Source: Chrysomallon squamiferum (taxonomy: Eukaryota; Mollusca; Gastropoda; Neomphalida; Peltospiridae). From it: DNA of 40,000 nt. The notes beneath the pieces are model-generated. The model ran no database searches. It was given only the letters and a program-made list of their open reading frames with translations, and had not been told where the DNA came from. The position numbers and the translations under genes are program-made. The stretch lies in assembly GCA_012295275.1 (NCBI GenBank), contig CM022665.1:40426152-40466151 (forward strand), given 5' to 3'. How positions within the stretch are numbered: position 1 is the first letter of the stretch; each line of letters opens with the position of its first letter. Positions 11,281 through 26,385 of this stretch are shown here, piece by piece.

Positions 11281-11345
11281 TGTTGTTGTTGTAGTAGTAG
11301 TAACAGTAGTAGTAGTAGCAGTAACACTAGTAGTAGTAATAGTAA
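11238..11345. repeat. (GTA)n microsatellite inside the second duplicated unit
   Basis: A longer GTA/GTT tract than the matching position of the first unit (about 9390-9480). It is one of the main length differences between the two copies. Confidence 0.85.
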
Positions 11346-11820
11346 CAGAGTGCTAATAGTAAGTGTAGTAGTAGTAGTAGCAGCAGTAGTAGTGGTGGTT
11401 GTTGCTGTGTTGTCGTTGTTGCTCCCGTAGATCCCCTAGCAAAATGGGAAATGCTTAACAACAGAAAAACAGATTAACAGATTGACTCAGTGTTTATTCA
11501 GTGTGATGTTTTATAAACTGATTTATAAACATAGGTATATTAACAACTGTGCGTCTCTCCATCTCGTCATGTTTTTCTCCTAACGTCAAACGTGTCATAT
11601 CAAATAAATATTTGTGCGTGCTGTTCCGTATGCGTTACCATTTGTGCATGTGTCTATCCAGGTACATATATATATATGTATATTTTTTTATTATTATTAT
11701 TTTTTTTTTTTTCTCATGGAGAAATTTAAAAACAACAAACAACAACAAACATAAATCCACCTCCGAAACAATATGTTCACATAATTTGTCTCAGTTTTCT
11801 TGACTACCTTGTCTCTTTTA

Positions 11821-13410
11821 TTATTTGTCGTTTATTGCACTGATAAGCAACACAAGAGATGTGCTGATAAACAGCAGTCCACTGATGATTTCTATGAAGA
11901 AAGACCAGCCTAAATTAGCGTCATATTTTACTCCATACAGGATAACTCCAGTCATCACAAGAACAGCTGAAAATATACAGACAAAAAAAACAACAAAAAA
12001 AAAAAACTCACATAGTTATCATTAATCTGTGGTAAAATACAGATCATACAGTGACCATACATTAAATGTAGTAATACATACATCTTAATACAGCTCTGTA
12101 CAAAATCTGTATTATGTTCATTAAAATATAGTCACATAGGTGAGCATATAATGTATAACCTAGGCATTTCAAGTGTTGTTGGGTTTGGTTTAATTTGTTT
12201 TTACTATTTATTTATTTGTTTGTTTGTTTGTTTTAATTTCATTTTTATTATTTTTTGCTCTTTTTCTTATTGCAGTTGTTTACTTGAAACCAACTTGTGT
12301 TAATAATAAAGTATAATTTTACCTCAGTACTAATAGTCATGACAGTAGTATTAATTGTAGTAGTGGTAGTAGTAGTAATAGTACTAGTAGTAGTTGAAGT
12401 AGCAATGGTAGTAATAGTGATAATAGTAGTAATAATAGTAACAATGGTAGTAGTAATTATAGCAGCAGTAGTATTGGATAGTATATTAGCTTCACAAGTA
12501 TTTAAAGTAAAAGTAATGGCAGTAACAGTACTAAAGTGATAGACAAAGTGGTAATAGTACTAGTAATGATAGCGGAATGATGATAATAGAAGCAGTAGTA
12601 CTGGTGGAGGTGGTGGTTCTAGTAGTATTAGTAATAATAATAGGAGGAGTAGTAATAGAAGTAGTAGTGATTGTAACAGCAGCAGCAGCAGTTGTAGAGT
12701 AACGCTCATAGTGACAGAACTGGTGGTAATGATTTTAATAACAACAGGAATGTAATTGTAAATAATCACCTGCTAAAAAGGACAGAATCACACAAACAAT
12801 TTTAACTGCTCTGGTTGCCATCAACTCCACAAATATGACATTGAGGATGAACGCAAGACAGACCAGACCGATCACTAACCCGATAGTTACAACAGCCGCT
12901 ATCACCTTCTCTACATCACTCTCTGTAATTATACAGATACTATATACTTATATATACTTATCCATATACCGACGAAAACACGTATTTCTATATACACACA
13001 CATATATATACATACATACATATACAGATACATACGTACCTCCACACACACACACACACACAGACACACATACATACATACATTTATATATACATACATA
13101 CATACATGCATACATACATACATACACACACACATACATACACACACACACATACATACATTCATACATTCATACATACATACATTCAAACAAAATAAAC
13201 CTTATCATCGTATTATTATACACACTTACTTTTAGATTCTTCAGTTACGTTACAAGATCCTTGAAGACATTTCTCAAAGAGGCCACGACTGCTGCCTCCG
13301 GCGTCCGTCCACGATGGCGTTGGAAACCCAACGACGTGGAAGACAACGGCAGCGACACAGAGACCTAGAGCAACCTTGCAAAGTACTGATTTGATAACAA
13401 ATCCAGCCAT
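11821..13410 (-). CDS. claudin-like four-transmembrane protein (gene B)
   Basis: Exons at 13230-13410, 12770-12922 and 11821-11966 join through phase-1 GT-AG introns to give 159 residues. TM1 follows the short N-terminus (VALGLCVAAVVFHVVGF). The first extracellular loop holds TPSW and GLFEKCLQGSC. TM2 and TM3 span exon 2 and the exon junction, with FVELMATRAVKIVCVIL between them. TM4 begins GWSFFIEIISGLL. The protein ends a few residues after TM4 (INDK). The fold and the W...GLF-C...C loop place it in the PMP22/claudin superfamily, whose members act in cell junctions or as channel accessory subunits. Which role applies cannot be told here. An alternative, nearly identical last exon lies at 9965-10110. 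Confidence 0.85.
12985..13190. repeat. (CA)n/(CATA)n compound microsatellite in gene B intron 1
   Basis: Alternating CA, CATA and CATT repeats fill most of the intron between exon 2 (ends 12922) and exon 1 (starts 13230). Confidence 0.92.
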
Positions 13411-13925
13411 AACTTTCTTTTAAAGTCTTTCCTTTAAGGCTTACTTCTCTTAATGTACTCTCAGATTTGTGTCTTCTGAGAATCTTTCACATGGATCGTT
13501 CTAGAACTCGAGGTGAAAAGAACATTCGCGATTTCTTCGCTGGAATACGTGAATGTGTAACACTGAGGCATTTATTTGCCTTTCTCGTCAACTTGTATAT
13601 TTGATTTCTGTCTAATACAGACCCGAATTAAATAGCAAAATCCTTCTTGCATAATACGTGAATAGATTTTAACTCATTAGTATCATTTTGCAGGGGCATT
13701 CTTTAAGAAACCCGTGTTGTAATAAAATACCATTCATTTTCAAACACAAACACTCTCGGGTAGAATAAATGTTAGATGAAAAGAAGACGTCATAAAGAAT
13801 TGCAGGTGCAATAACGTTACTAAGGGGTGGGATGTTTGAGGGTGTTGTTTATCCCCTCTCTGTTCACGACAACCATCCTTTGTGTTAATATTCTTACTTG
13901 CTCGTGTAAGAATCAGTTCTCATAA
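13411..13925. other. upstream region of gene B
   Basis: Largely unique sequence upstream of the gene B start codon, so the promoter should be here. It contains AGACGTCA at 13785-13792, which reads TGACGTCT on the gene strand and matches the CRE palindrome at seven of eight positions. No clear TATA box was picked out. Confidence 0.4.
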
Positions 13926-14192
13926 ATCATTATTCACTGGAAAAACTTTGCAAGAATTGTTACCATACGATCTGTAATCGTTACTAATCGTTCCAGTAAA
14001 CATCCAGCGGATGGGATATCTTTGATCCTCGCACTAGTACACAGCCGTGTTAGATCCGACCCTGACTTAGTGTACATGCTGTTGCGTGGTGCTACTCGTA
14101 GGACAAACAATGTACTCAACGAGAAACTGTTTGTCCTCGACACCCAGCGTCTATGGAACGAATGTCGCGTCTTTTATGCTGTTGTGGTTTGA
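13926..14192 (+). other. unidentified 88-codon open segment with protein-like character
   Basis: A plus-strand frame opens after a TAA at 13923 and runs to TGA at 14190-14192. The translation is not a simple repeat. It includes IVTNRSSKHPADGISLILAL, SDPDLVYMLLRGATRRTNN and FVLDTQRLWNEC, with balanced composition and amphipathic stretches. It has no start codon near its 5' edge and no partner exon that I can find. It could be an old exon, a fragment of a transposed gene copy, or chance. I do not recognise the family, and the opposite strand also has a 69-codon frame. Confidence 0.35.
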
Positions 14193-14349
14193 CTAGTCAT
14201 TTCAGTGGCGTGTGTATTTAACAGTTTTCAATGTAAAACGACAAAGCTGGGTGCACTAACGTTAATGTTCTATCAGTGGTGAGACTGTGACCCGAGAAGT
14301 GTCACGTCGCAGGATCCACTCTCGTTGGTACTTCGTGTCACGTCATATA

Positions 14350-14512
14350 TAGGATCCACATATATACATACATATAGATATACATACATACATATATATA
14401 TTGGTATATCGTGTTTGCTATCATATGACACACATATACATATATACACACACACACAAATACACATACACACACACACACACATACACACACACACAGA
14501 CACACACACATG
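14350..14512. repeat. (CATA)n/(CA)n compound microsatellite
   Basis: TATA, CATA and CA repeats with interruptions. They separate the open segment at 13926-14192 from the EF-hand-like remnant. Confidence 0.88.
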
Positions 14513-14659
14513 TAAACAACGCTGTAACAGGATATGACATTAATAAAACGATTCCGGAATTAGTCGTAGAAGATTTTCTAGAAGCAATCTCAACGAATGA
14601 CGAAAAAGGGTTTTACGAGCTTAGGATAACGTAATAATGTCCGTTGAGAAGAAGAGGGA

Positions 14660-14755
14660 CAGGACTCTCTATAAGCTGAATCATTTCATTGTAGTTTATG
14701 TCTCCGTCAACCTCAGCTGTCTTTTAAAGTTTCTCATTACGATATTTTTCACACA
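14660..14755 (-). pseudogene. possible calmodulin-like EF-hand exon remnant
   Basis: The minus strand reads CEKYRNEKL, a stop, then KTAEVDGDINYNEMIQLIES. This follows the pattern of the last calmodulin EF-hand, in which a DEMIREAD-type helix precedes DGDGQxNYEEF. Two loop residues (GQ) are missing, and a TAA at 14724-14726 falls where Ile is expected. The Ca-binding loop is therefore shortened and the frame broken. No neighbouring EF-hand exon was found on the same strand. It is likely a fossil of a calmodulin or troponin-C type gene; chance similarity cannot be excluded. Confidence 0.42.
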
Positions 14756-15116
14756 GGTACACCATTCTAAAATCATATTTGCAGATATCTTAAAATAATA
14801 TTCATATTTAATAAAAAAATGTCCACTGGACTCTAGCTTTTCTAAATAATTTCTGTCATTGCAGTCTTGTACAGAGATTGGACAAAAACGGGAAACTAAA
14901 AAGTAGATGTCGGTGTGCCACTGTGTAAATTTCCATTTTCCATCATAGATCTCAACTCGTCTGACAAATGCTCAGTTTTGTAATTGAACCGTTAAAAATA
15001 ACAAAATTCGGGGGTAACATATAATGTTTTTCTTCTGGTATGACTGTAAATAAAATAATGCGTTCATTACCATTTGTTGTTGTTGTTGTTGTATTCTTCT
15101 TCTTCTTCTTCTTCTT

Positions 15117-15200
<84 letters not shown>

Positions 15201-15496
15201 TACAAGTAACTAATATGCCTTCGATGTTTGCCATGTTTGAACATCATATATATTTTTTTTCAAACCAGTAACAAACTAAAAAGATAAAATAAAACATAAA
15301 TACTTCATTTATTTCCAGATGCTGGATAAGTATAACAGATTTTATTCGTGAAGAAAAAAAATAAGAGTTGACTATAAGAGTATATTCAAGCTAATGAAAG
15401 AAAAATAATTTTATACACGTATACACGTGCTTAATATAGTAATATTTATATGTATGTATATCATTTTGTTTTCTCAATGTCTCTTTCTGCACTCCA
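14756..15496. other. intergenic region with no gene seen
   Basis: Unique AT-rich sequence, then a compound microsatellite at 15074-15200, then the 3' flank of tetraspan gene C. I see no coding exon. Confidence 0.5.
15074..15200. repeat. (TTG)n(TTC)n(TTA)n compound microsatellite
   Basis: TTG units to about 15091, TTC units to about 15146, then TTA units to about 15200, in sequence without gaps. Confidence 0.95.
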
Positions 15497-17199
15497 TTAA
15501 TTGCTGTAGACGTCGACGACGAAGACAATTCCGGTAGCAATGTAGAGGAGGCCGCTGATGGTGACCAAAAAGAAAGACCAACCGAAATGAGAATTGTATT
15601 CTGTACCGAATATCATCACAGCAACCAGCGTGAATAGTGCTGAAAAACAAAAACAAAAAACATTTATTCCTATGCAGTAATTTTTAAATGTTTTTTTTTC
15701 TCTCTGTTATCGTTGTTTTTGTTGTTGTTGTTCTTCTTCTACTACTACTTTTTTTTATCTTCTGTCTACCTGCAAGTTTAATTTACTTACCAGCCAGAAA
15801 TGCAAGAATCACACAGACGATTTTAACGGTTTTGATTGCCAAAGACTCCACAAACACGTAGCAGACTGTCAAAACTGCGCAGGCCAAGCCAAGAAGGAAG
15901 CCCAGAATTGCCATTGCAGCGGTAGCCTTAAGTTTGTCTGGCTCTGCAGTACGAGAAAGAAACATTTATAAGTGACACACATATTTATCACACAAGTTAA
16001 AATTATACTAGTATACCATTAATTTTCCCAGAACTGAAGATCCATTACTTTTTTTGTAATCTAAGAAAGAAACACGTATAAGTGACACACATATTTACAT
16101 ATTATACAAGTTAAAATTGTACTAGTATGCTATCAACTTTCTGAGAACTGAAGCTCCAGTACTTGTTTGTAATCTGACAAAATTTACGGGAGGATTCCTG
16201 AGGTTTACCCCGCAGCTAAAGAATCTTTTAAATTGCTCACTGGTATTGTTTATACTTTCCCAAGGATAGTTTACATAGCTCAGTACTTCTGTTCACCCAG
16301 CCCACTAGTATTCTTTATACTGCCCCAAAACACTGTTCACAATTATTGTTTACAATGGTTACAACGATTGTTCACAACGCTAAAAAGGATTGTTTACAAT
16401 GCTCACGATGATTTTATACAATGCCCATAATGATTGCTTACCCAGTCAGAAGCATTCTAACACTATTTACTGTTTGCATATTAAACTGTATTGTAAAACT
16501 GATTGTGTGTGCAAAATAAAAATATCATACAACTCTATAGTGAACATTTAGATGCGTATAAGTATCGGTGCATTATATCTCTGTTTTGCGAAGTCTACTA
16601 AATTTCGAGATTTAAAATGCGATAGATTTTTCACACGTGGGAGAATGAATTTACAAACCTTTTTTTTTTTTTTTTTTTTGTTCTCTCGTTTATTGTTCAT
16701 TCTATTCACTTTCCGTGCAGGATTAACAACATTCTTAATAATAACTGATTACTTTCTGAAAAGAAATTGCTGCAGATCATACAAACAACCAATGAACACT
16801 TTGATATCGAAAATCGGCCACTGTTCTTTTTTTTTTTTTCTTTCACAGCAAAACAAGAAACACAGTGTGATATTTTGTTTTGTATATAAGTAATTTTGGA
16901 ATAAAACTTTGTAATCACTTTGTAAAGTGTGATATTCAGTTTTCTATATAAGTTATTTTTGACAAAAATTTCTAATCTGTTTAGTGTCGTAAAGCGTAGA
17001 GAAACAGTTCTGATTATTTTCAGCTCTACTAATTAACTAGTACATTATATTAAGTATGTTTATTACAAACTAATGAAATAACAACTGAGAAGTGAATTAG
17101 TTAAAATAGAGGGTGAAAAAGTGAATTATGAAATAAAATAACTACGAAAACGTTGTAAGTACATGCCACTAAAGTACGTTTTTATTTTATTTTTATTAC

Positions 17200-17248
<49 letters not shown>

Positions 17249-17603
17249 TTTATTTTATTAATTTTTATGTTTTTTGTAACATAACAAAATAAAATACCTT
17301 GGTTTTCTTATTTCAGATATTTCATTTAAAATATTTATTAATATTCACAGATACAGTTTCTGTCCAATAGGGTGTCGGAAAGCCAATAGCATCAAATAAA
17401 ATGGATGAAAAAAAATAATAATAAGATCAGCTACTTACTATTAGCTTCCGGAAAATTAACGCATGTATCTTGAAAACATGTTTGGAAAAGACCAAAGTTC
17501 ACAGATCCACTTTTGTCCAGTAGGGTGTTGGAAAGCCAATAACATCAAACAACACGGATGAAACACAAAGCCCTACAGCTGTATACATCAGCACTTTACC
17601 CAT
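15497..17603 (-). CDS. claudin-like four-transmembrane protein (gene C), exon 1 frameshifted
   Basis: Exons at 17439-17603, 15791-15943 and 15497-15639 have the same phases and boundaries as genes B, D and E. Exon 2 (153 nt) encodes FLLGLACAVLTVCYVFVESL and VKIVCVILAFLAG. Exon 3 encodes TM4 starting FGWSFFLVTISGLLYI and ends VYSN. Exon 1 starts MGKVLMYTAVGLCVSSVLF and reaches GFPTPYW. One base is then missing: the frame runs into TGA after WTKVDL, while the next frame continues as NFGLFQTCFQDTC. Exon 1 is 165 nt, whereas phase 1 requires 3n+1. The gene is either a very young pseudogene or carries an assembly error. With the base present the product would be 153 residues. A 69-bp piece of exon 1 is duplicated just downstream, at 17342-17410. 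Confidence 0.75.
16222..16452. repeat. diverged 22-bp minisatellite in gene C intron 1
   Basis: Units of 20-23 bp repeat about ten times, for example attgtttacaatggttacaa (start at 16345), attgttcacaacgctaaaaa (16367), attgtttacaatgctcacga (16389) and attttatacaatgcccataa (16411). Earlier units start near 16245, 16266, 16288 and 16310, and one at 16332 is truncated. Most units begin with TGTTTAC, TGTTCAC or a close variant. Confidence 0.85.
17164..17270. repeat. (TTA)n microsatellite in gene C intron 1
   Basis: TTA repeats with T-rich flanks, between the minisatellite and the exon 1 fragment. Confidence 0.88.
17342..17410 (-). pseudogene. partial duplicate of gene C exon 1
   Basis: About 69 bp aligns with 17497-17564 of exon 1. 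It encodes SSILFDAIGFPTPYWTETVS without a break. It lacks the start codon, the GLF-Cys loop and the donor. It keeps the reading frame across the place where the main exon 1 has lost one base. It lies in gene C intron 1, within 30 bp of the exon 1 donor. Confidence 0.82.
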
Positions 17604-18347
17604 ATTACTTTTTTTTATAAATATTTATTATGATTATTAAAAAAAATCCTCCTCTTCTTAGTCTTCTTCTTTTTTCTTCTTATTCTTTTTAAAGTACAGC
17701 TCTTTCAGTCCTTTCTAAATACAACAATCCAAATTAGCAACGAATTCCGCACACGAAAGCACGTTCTAACGAATGCTGCTATTTATATTAACGCACGTGC
17801 AGCAAGTTGAGGCTTGACTAAGACAATAAGCGGTATCTTTGGGTTTTTTATCTTATCATTTCTGACATGAAATGTCATACAAATTGCGTTGAAGTATTTG
17901 TTTTGTCTAAAAGTAATCTAACTGCAAAGGCAGTATCTAGGAAAAGGCAATAATGAAAATCAGATTTATAAACTTGACAACCCGTTGGTATCACATCTGT
18001 CATATAAACTTTGGTAGATAAATACAGGTTGTATATGCTAAAAATCCTTAATGAACACTGTCCAGTGCATTAACGTTCAGAATCTTATCTATATAACGTT
18101 GTATTTTAATATTTCCAATTAGTGTTTTGATAAAGAAATATTGATATTTTTGTATTATAGTTACATAATAAAGATAATGTGATGTTTCGTATTCAGAATA
18201 TTTGTTTTTTGTAAACAATGAAAGATATTTCTTATCAGTAGTTTCAGTTATATTACCTCTCCCTAGTAAATAGATAACATTTGAGGTTTAGATTATCTCA
18301 TTCTGGACAATTTTTATATTAAATCTTTATTAATTAACTGTTCCATC

Positions 18348-18403
<56 letters not shown>

Positions 18404-18594
18404 TTTTATCTGCTAATTTATTAACTTTATTGATTTTATTATCACTATATATATATGTGCATACACACATGTAATTTTTATTTGTATTTTTTTGCTGCTT
18501 TTTTTTTTTTTTCTCTTTCAGGTTTTTTTTTTTTTCCCCAGTTTTTGTCAGGTGAGTGAAAAATGGTTTGAAATATTTACCGTAGTCTAAAGGC

Positions 18595-18625
<31 letters not shown>

Positions 18626-18872
18626 CGATGCAACGTGAAGTGAGGAAATTACTACTCGAAACTTAAGTACGTTTATCCATTTCTAGAATACTTGTTTCGC
18701 TATCGCGAGATAATTTTATTTCATATCCTTAGATACGACATTTGGCTACAAATCATCACAGGGGAACTTGTAAAGAGATAATCTACTGAATTTTACACGT
18801 AGTAAAAACAGAAAAAGACTGCGTTATATTTCATGTATTTATTTTCTTGTGTATATTACGTGTATCAAAATA

Positions 18873-18876
<4 letters not shown>
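17604..18876. other. intergenic region between genes C and D
   Basis: The upstream region of gene C and the 3' side of gene D. It contains a CTT-rich stretch near 17650-17700, a (TTA)n tract at 18351-18401, T-runs near 18488-18537 and otherwise AT-rich unique sequence. No coding exon seen. Confidence 0.5.
18351..18401. repeat. (TTA)n microsatellite
   Basis: Uninterrupted TTA repeats of about 17 units. Confidence 0.92.

Positions 18877-18948
<72 letters not shown>
18877..18948. repeat. (CT)n microsatellite abutting the gene D stop codon
   Basis: Thirty-six perfect CT units end three bases from the TAA of gene D (18952-18954). On the gene D transcript this is a (GA)36 tract opening the 3' UTR. 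Confidence 0.95.
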
Positions 18949-23348
<4,400 letters not shown>

Positions 23349-26200
23349 GATACTGGAGACGTGTTTTGTTTTAATTCGTTAACTGGTTTTGTTCAGTTTC
23401 TTTGAATTGTAATTTCAGCAGTACTTCGTTATGTAGGTGAGAAGAACGCTAAAACGTATAATTAATTCGTACACGTTGAAACAAAATAACGGAAAACTTT
23501 ATTAAGTACTTGGCTGTGTAGTTAGATTTGTTTTATCATGAACTCATGACATAAAAGGCATTATACTTTGATTGATGCTTCATGAAGATAAATGTTGAAT
23601 AATATCTATGACGTCAGCGATACATTCCTGTGCTGCTGTAGAGCAGACGAAACAAAGAAAGAATTAATCATCCAAGAAATAAAGGACGGATGAAAGAATG
23701 AACAAACTGATTATATTTACGCGGTGAAACAGATTTTTGTAGCTGTTTGCTTCCACTGCTTATTTATTTATTTATTTATAATCTTTATATTTTTGTCAAT
23801 TATATATGCATACACCCACAAAATAGTATATACTTTACGCATACAGACATACGTAAGTTTGTGTGTTTGTCTGTATCTGTGCGTGCGTATATGTGTGTCT
23901 TTCGTTGTGTGTTGTTACCTAAAATAAATGAATAAAAACAAATGCCATTAATTTACATTTGAAATGTTATACACACAAAAGTGAATTAGTAACAAACAAA
24001 AACGTTTGTTAGTTGTTAAAAATATTTATTGATTAATAAACAAGTCACAAAGTTAATAGAGAACAATAAAAGCACAATACAATAATTTATTAAAATAATT
24101 AAATGTACTGAAATCAAACTGATTTTTCAAATCGAAAATAAAAAGAATGTAACTATTATAACAGCTCAATCGATAATATATCGATATAACAGCTAATTTA
24201 TCAAGACATTATACCAATACCAACATGACAGTAAGTTTTTTCATTTTTTTTTATTTTTTTTTTTATCATTTTTTTTTTTCAAGTTCATTATATATATCTA
24301 GAGGGCTTATCTAGAAACAAATTCTACAATAGGCTATGTTACCCATTATGGTCCTGAAACATCAAAAATATTGCTAATGTTACTCTGGTGTACATTAAAA
24401 AGATGCCGTTACAATAATTTTCTTCAGTGTTTATTTATTTATTTATTTATTTATCACATTTTCAGAGCCAAATTGTAATGATTTCCTGAATAATTTTATT
24501 ACTCAAACATAATTATTCCTATATTACGTGAATATTGTTTTCGACCATTTTTCAGAGCAATGCATTTAGACATACAATGATTTTGAGAGGTAACGTATTC
24601 CGATAATTTTCAATGTAATACAAATAAATGTAATCTATTCTCAAATAAACATGCAATGTATTCACATATTTTCAGGGAAGCAATCAGATGTAACACATAT
24701 TAATTTTTTCAAGGTTATGTATTTGAACATAATGTATTCAAAAGTTAGACGTGTGCGTTATTCATGCGTACCGAGAGCATTTTACAAAAGAAACGTAACG
24801 ATACATGTAAATAATATTTGTTGCCTTTCCAAGGAAACGTCATTAAATATTTAGTATCTTTCCACGTTGTCAAGGTAACATGACGTACATATGTGATGAA
24901 CGGTGGCTAACCATTTGGGTCATTGCTCCAAGTACAAAAAAAACAAATATTAGTGATTCTGTGTCGAAAATAATTATTTATTCAGTAGTCATGCATCAAT
25001 AAAGAAACGTTTTTCCCATAAAGAAATTCACTGTCACGCAGTTTTATTCAAATTCGTTAAAAGCGAATATCGTTTAATATGTTAGTGAATAAAACTGATA
25101 AAGTAATAATAATAATGAAATGAATTTTTAACGAAATCTCAGCACACAGATACACAAAAAGTTTAAAATTTAAAAATTAAAAAAAAAATAATAATAATAA
25201 TAAAAAAAAAAAACAGATCGGCTACTTGGGTGTTAGAAAAGAAAGATAACTCTTTTTTTCTATAGAAAATACGTAGGGAATATTTATGAGATTTTCAATA
25301 TGAATATTTGATGGGATTCATGTGTACCAGTAATTGTGTTTCGTTAAGCCGTAAGATGATCGCGTGTGCAACTTACAAAATCAATTTTGTTATTGTCGTT
25401 GTGTTAAAGGTTTCTCTTAGTGTAGATAACTGAAGAATATCGTAAATCTTTTAAAGCGCTCACCATTTTCTTTAACGAACAGTATTTTTGCTGTACTGAA
25501 ACACAGAAAATGAAATTAAATTGTCTGTTTTTAGTTTTTTTTTTTTTGTGTGTGTGTTTTTTATTTTATTTTAATTTACTTTTTTTTTTTTTTTTTTTTA
25601 GTTTTAGTTTTAGTTTTTTTTTTTTTTTCTCAAACGTAACGATAATATCCTGGATTTCTGAAACAAAATTCTTACTAAATATATGTGTATACGTTCCTAA
25701 AGATATGTGAGTACATGTGCGTGCGTGTGCATATTTATGTGTGTGGAGGAAATCGCTGCCTACTTTTCCTATAGTTATTGTTGTTGTTGTCGTTTTAAAA
25801 TATCTGTAAGGCACTTGCAACGTCTGTACCACGCTACCAGCTTATCCAAGTATTGTGTCTCTGTGGGGGGAGGGGAGTGTATGAGTGATGCGTTTTTTCC
25901 AGACTATGCTAACGTAAGCTAAAATACTATGACGACTTAGAGCTCAAGGTTTAACGTATATAAGAATAATTCTAAACTTCTCTGGTGAGTTTAAAGTCTT
26001 CTGAGGTGCCGAAATAAAAATGCGTATAAAATATTTTTAAATCGAATCGTACCTTTGAACACATAAAACACATAAAAACATGTGCAGACATTTGTGAAAA
26101 ATGACGGATTAAAAATATAAAATAATGTGCATATATATGTTTTAAATATCACAGCTTTAGTTACACACAAAAAGATAAATCGATAAAACTTATATAGGTA
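23349..26200. other. intergenic region between genes D and E
   Basis: The upstream region of gene D followed by AT-rich unique sequence. Includes T-runs at about 24240-24287 and 25583-25629, an A-rich stretch near 25180-25213, and loosely repeated motifs resembling GTAATGTATTC between 24476 and 24740. I see no coding exon; the open frames here are short and lack family character. Confidence 0.5.
23609..23616. promoter_or_regulatory. perfect CRE palindrome upstream of gene D
   Basis: TGACGTCA is the full CREB/ATF site. It lies 261 bp upstream of the gene D start codon, within promoter range. Function is inferred from the motif alone. Confidence 0.4.
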
Positions 26201-26275
26201 GGTATGTATGTAGGTAGGTAGGTAGATAGATAGGTAGATAGGTAGATAGATAGACAGACAGATAGACAGATAGAG

Positions 26276-26355
<80 letters not shown>
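26201..26355. repeat. (GATA)n microsatellite just beyond the gene E stop
   Basis: GATA repeats with GATG, GACA and TAGG variants at the left end. The tract ends 30 bp from the gene E stop and would form part of its 3' UTR. Tyr-Leu-Ser-Ile open frames there are artefacts. Confidence 0.94.
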
Positions 26356-26356
<1 letters not shown>

Positions 26357-26385
26357 CAGATATGTGAACCAAGGCCATAAGCAAG

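Larger units (their letters stand above)
9131..12660. repeat. tandem segmental duplication carrying a last exon of gene B
   Basis: About 1.7 kb at 9131-10800 recurs nearly unchanged at about 10968-12660, offset by roughly 1.84-1.86 kb. Shared landmarks include CTACCGATAATTTTGTAAG, CCCCTAGCAAAATGGGAAAT, the whole 146-nt coding exon and the following GTA-rich stretch. Differences are mostly single bases and repeat-length changes. Both units are bounded by (GTA)n tracts, so unequal exchange between those tracts is the simplest origin. The second unit joins directly to the intron leading to gene B exon 2. Confidence 0.92.

Noticed and set aside
9131-12660. CRISPR-like array or tandem satellite
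   Set aside because: Only two long units are present, with no short regular repeats and unique spacers; this is a eukaryotic segmental duplication.
12835-13368. A 177-codon plus-strand frame
   Set aside because: It runs antisense to gene B exons 1 and 2 and through a CA/CATA repeat. The minus-strand spliced frame explains the conserved sequence.
14863-14935. Plus-strand LDKNGKLK resembling an EF-hand loop
   Set aside because: It is on the opposite strand to the better EF-hand remnant, soon hits a stop, and lacks the rest of the loop.
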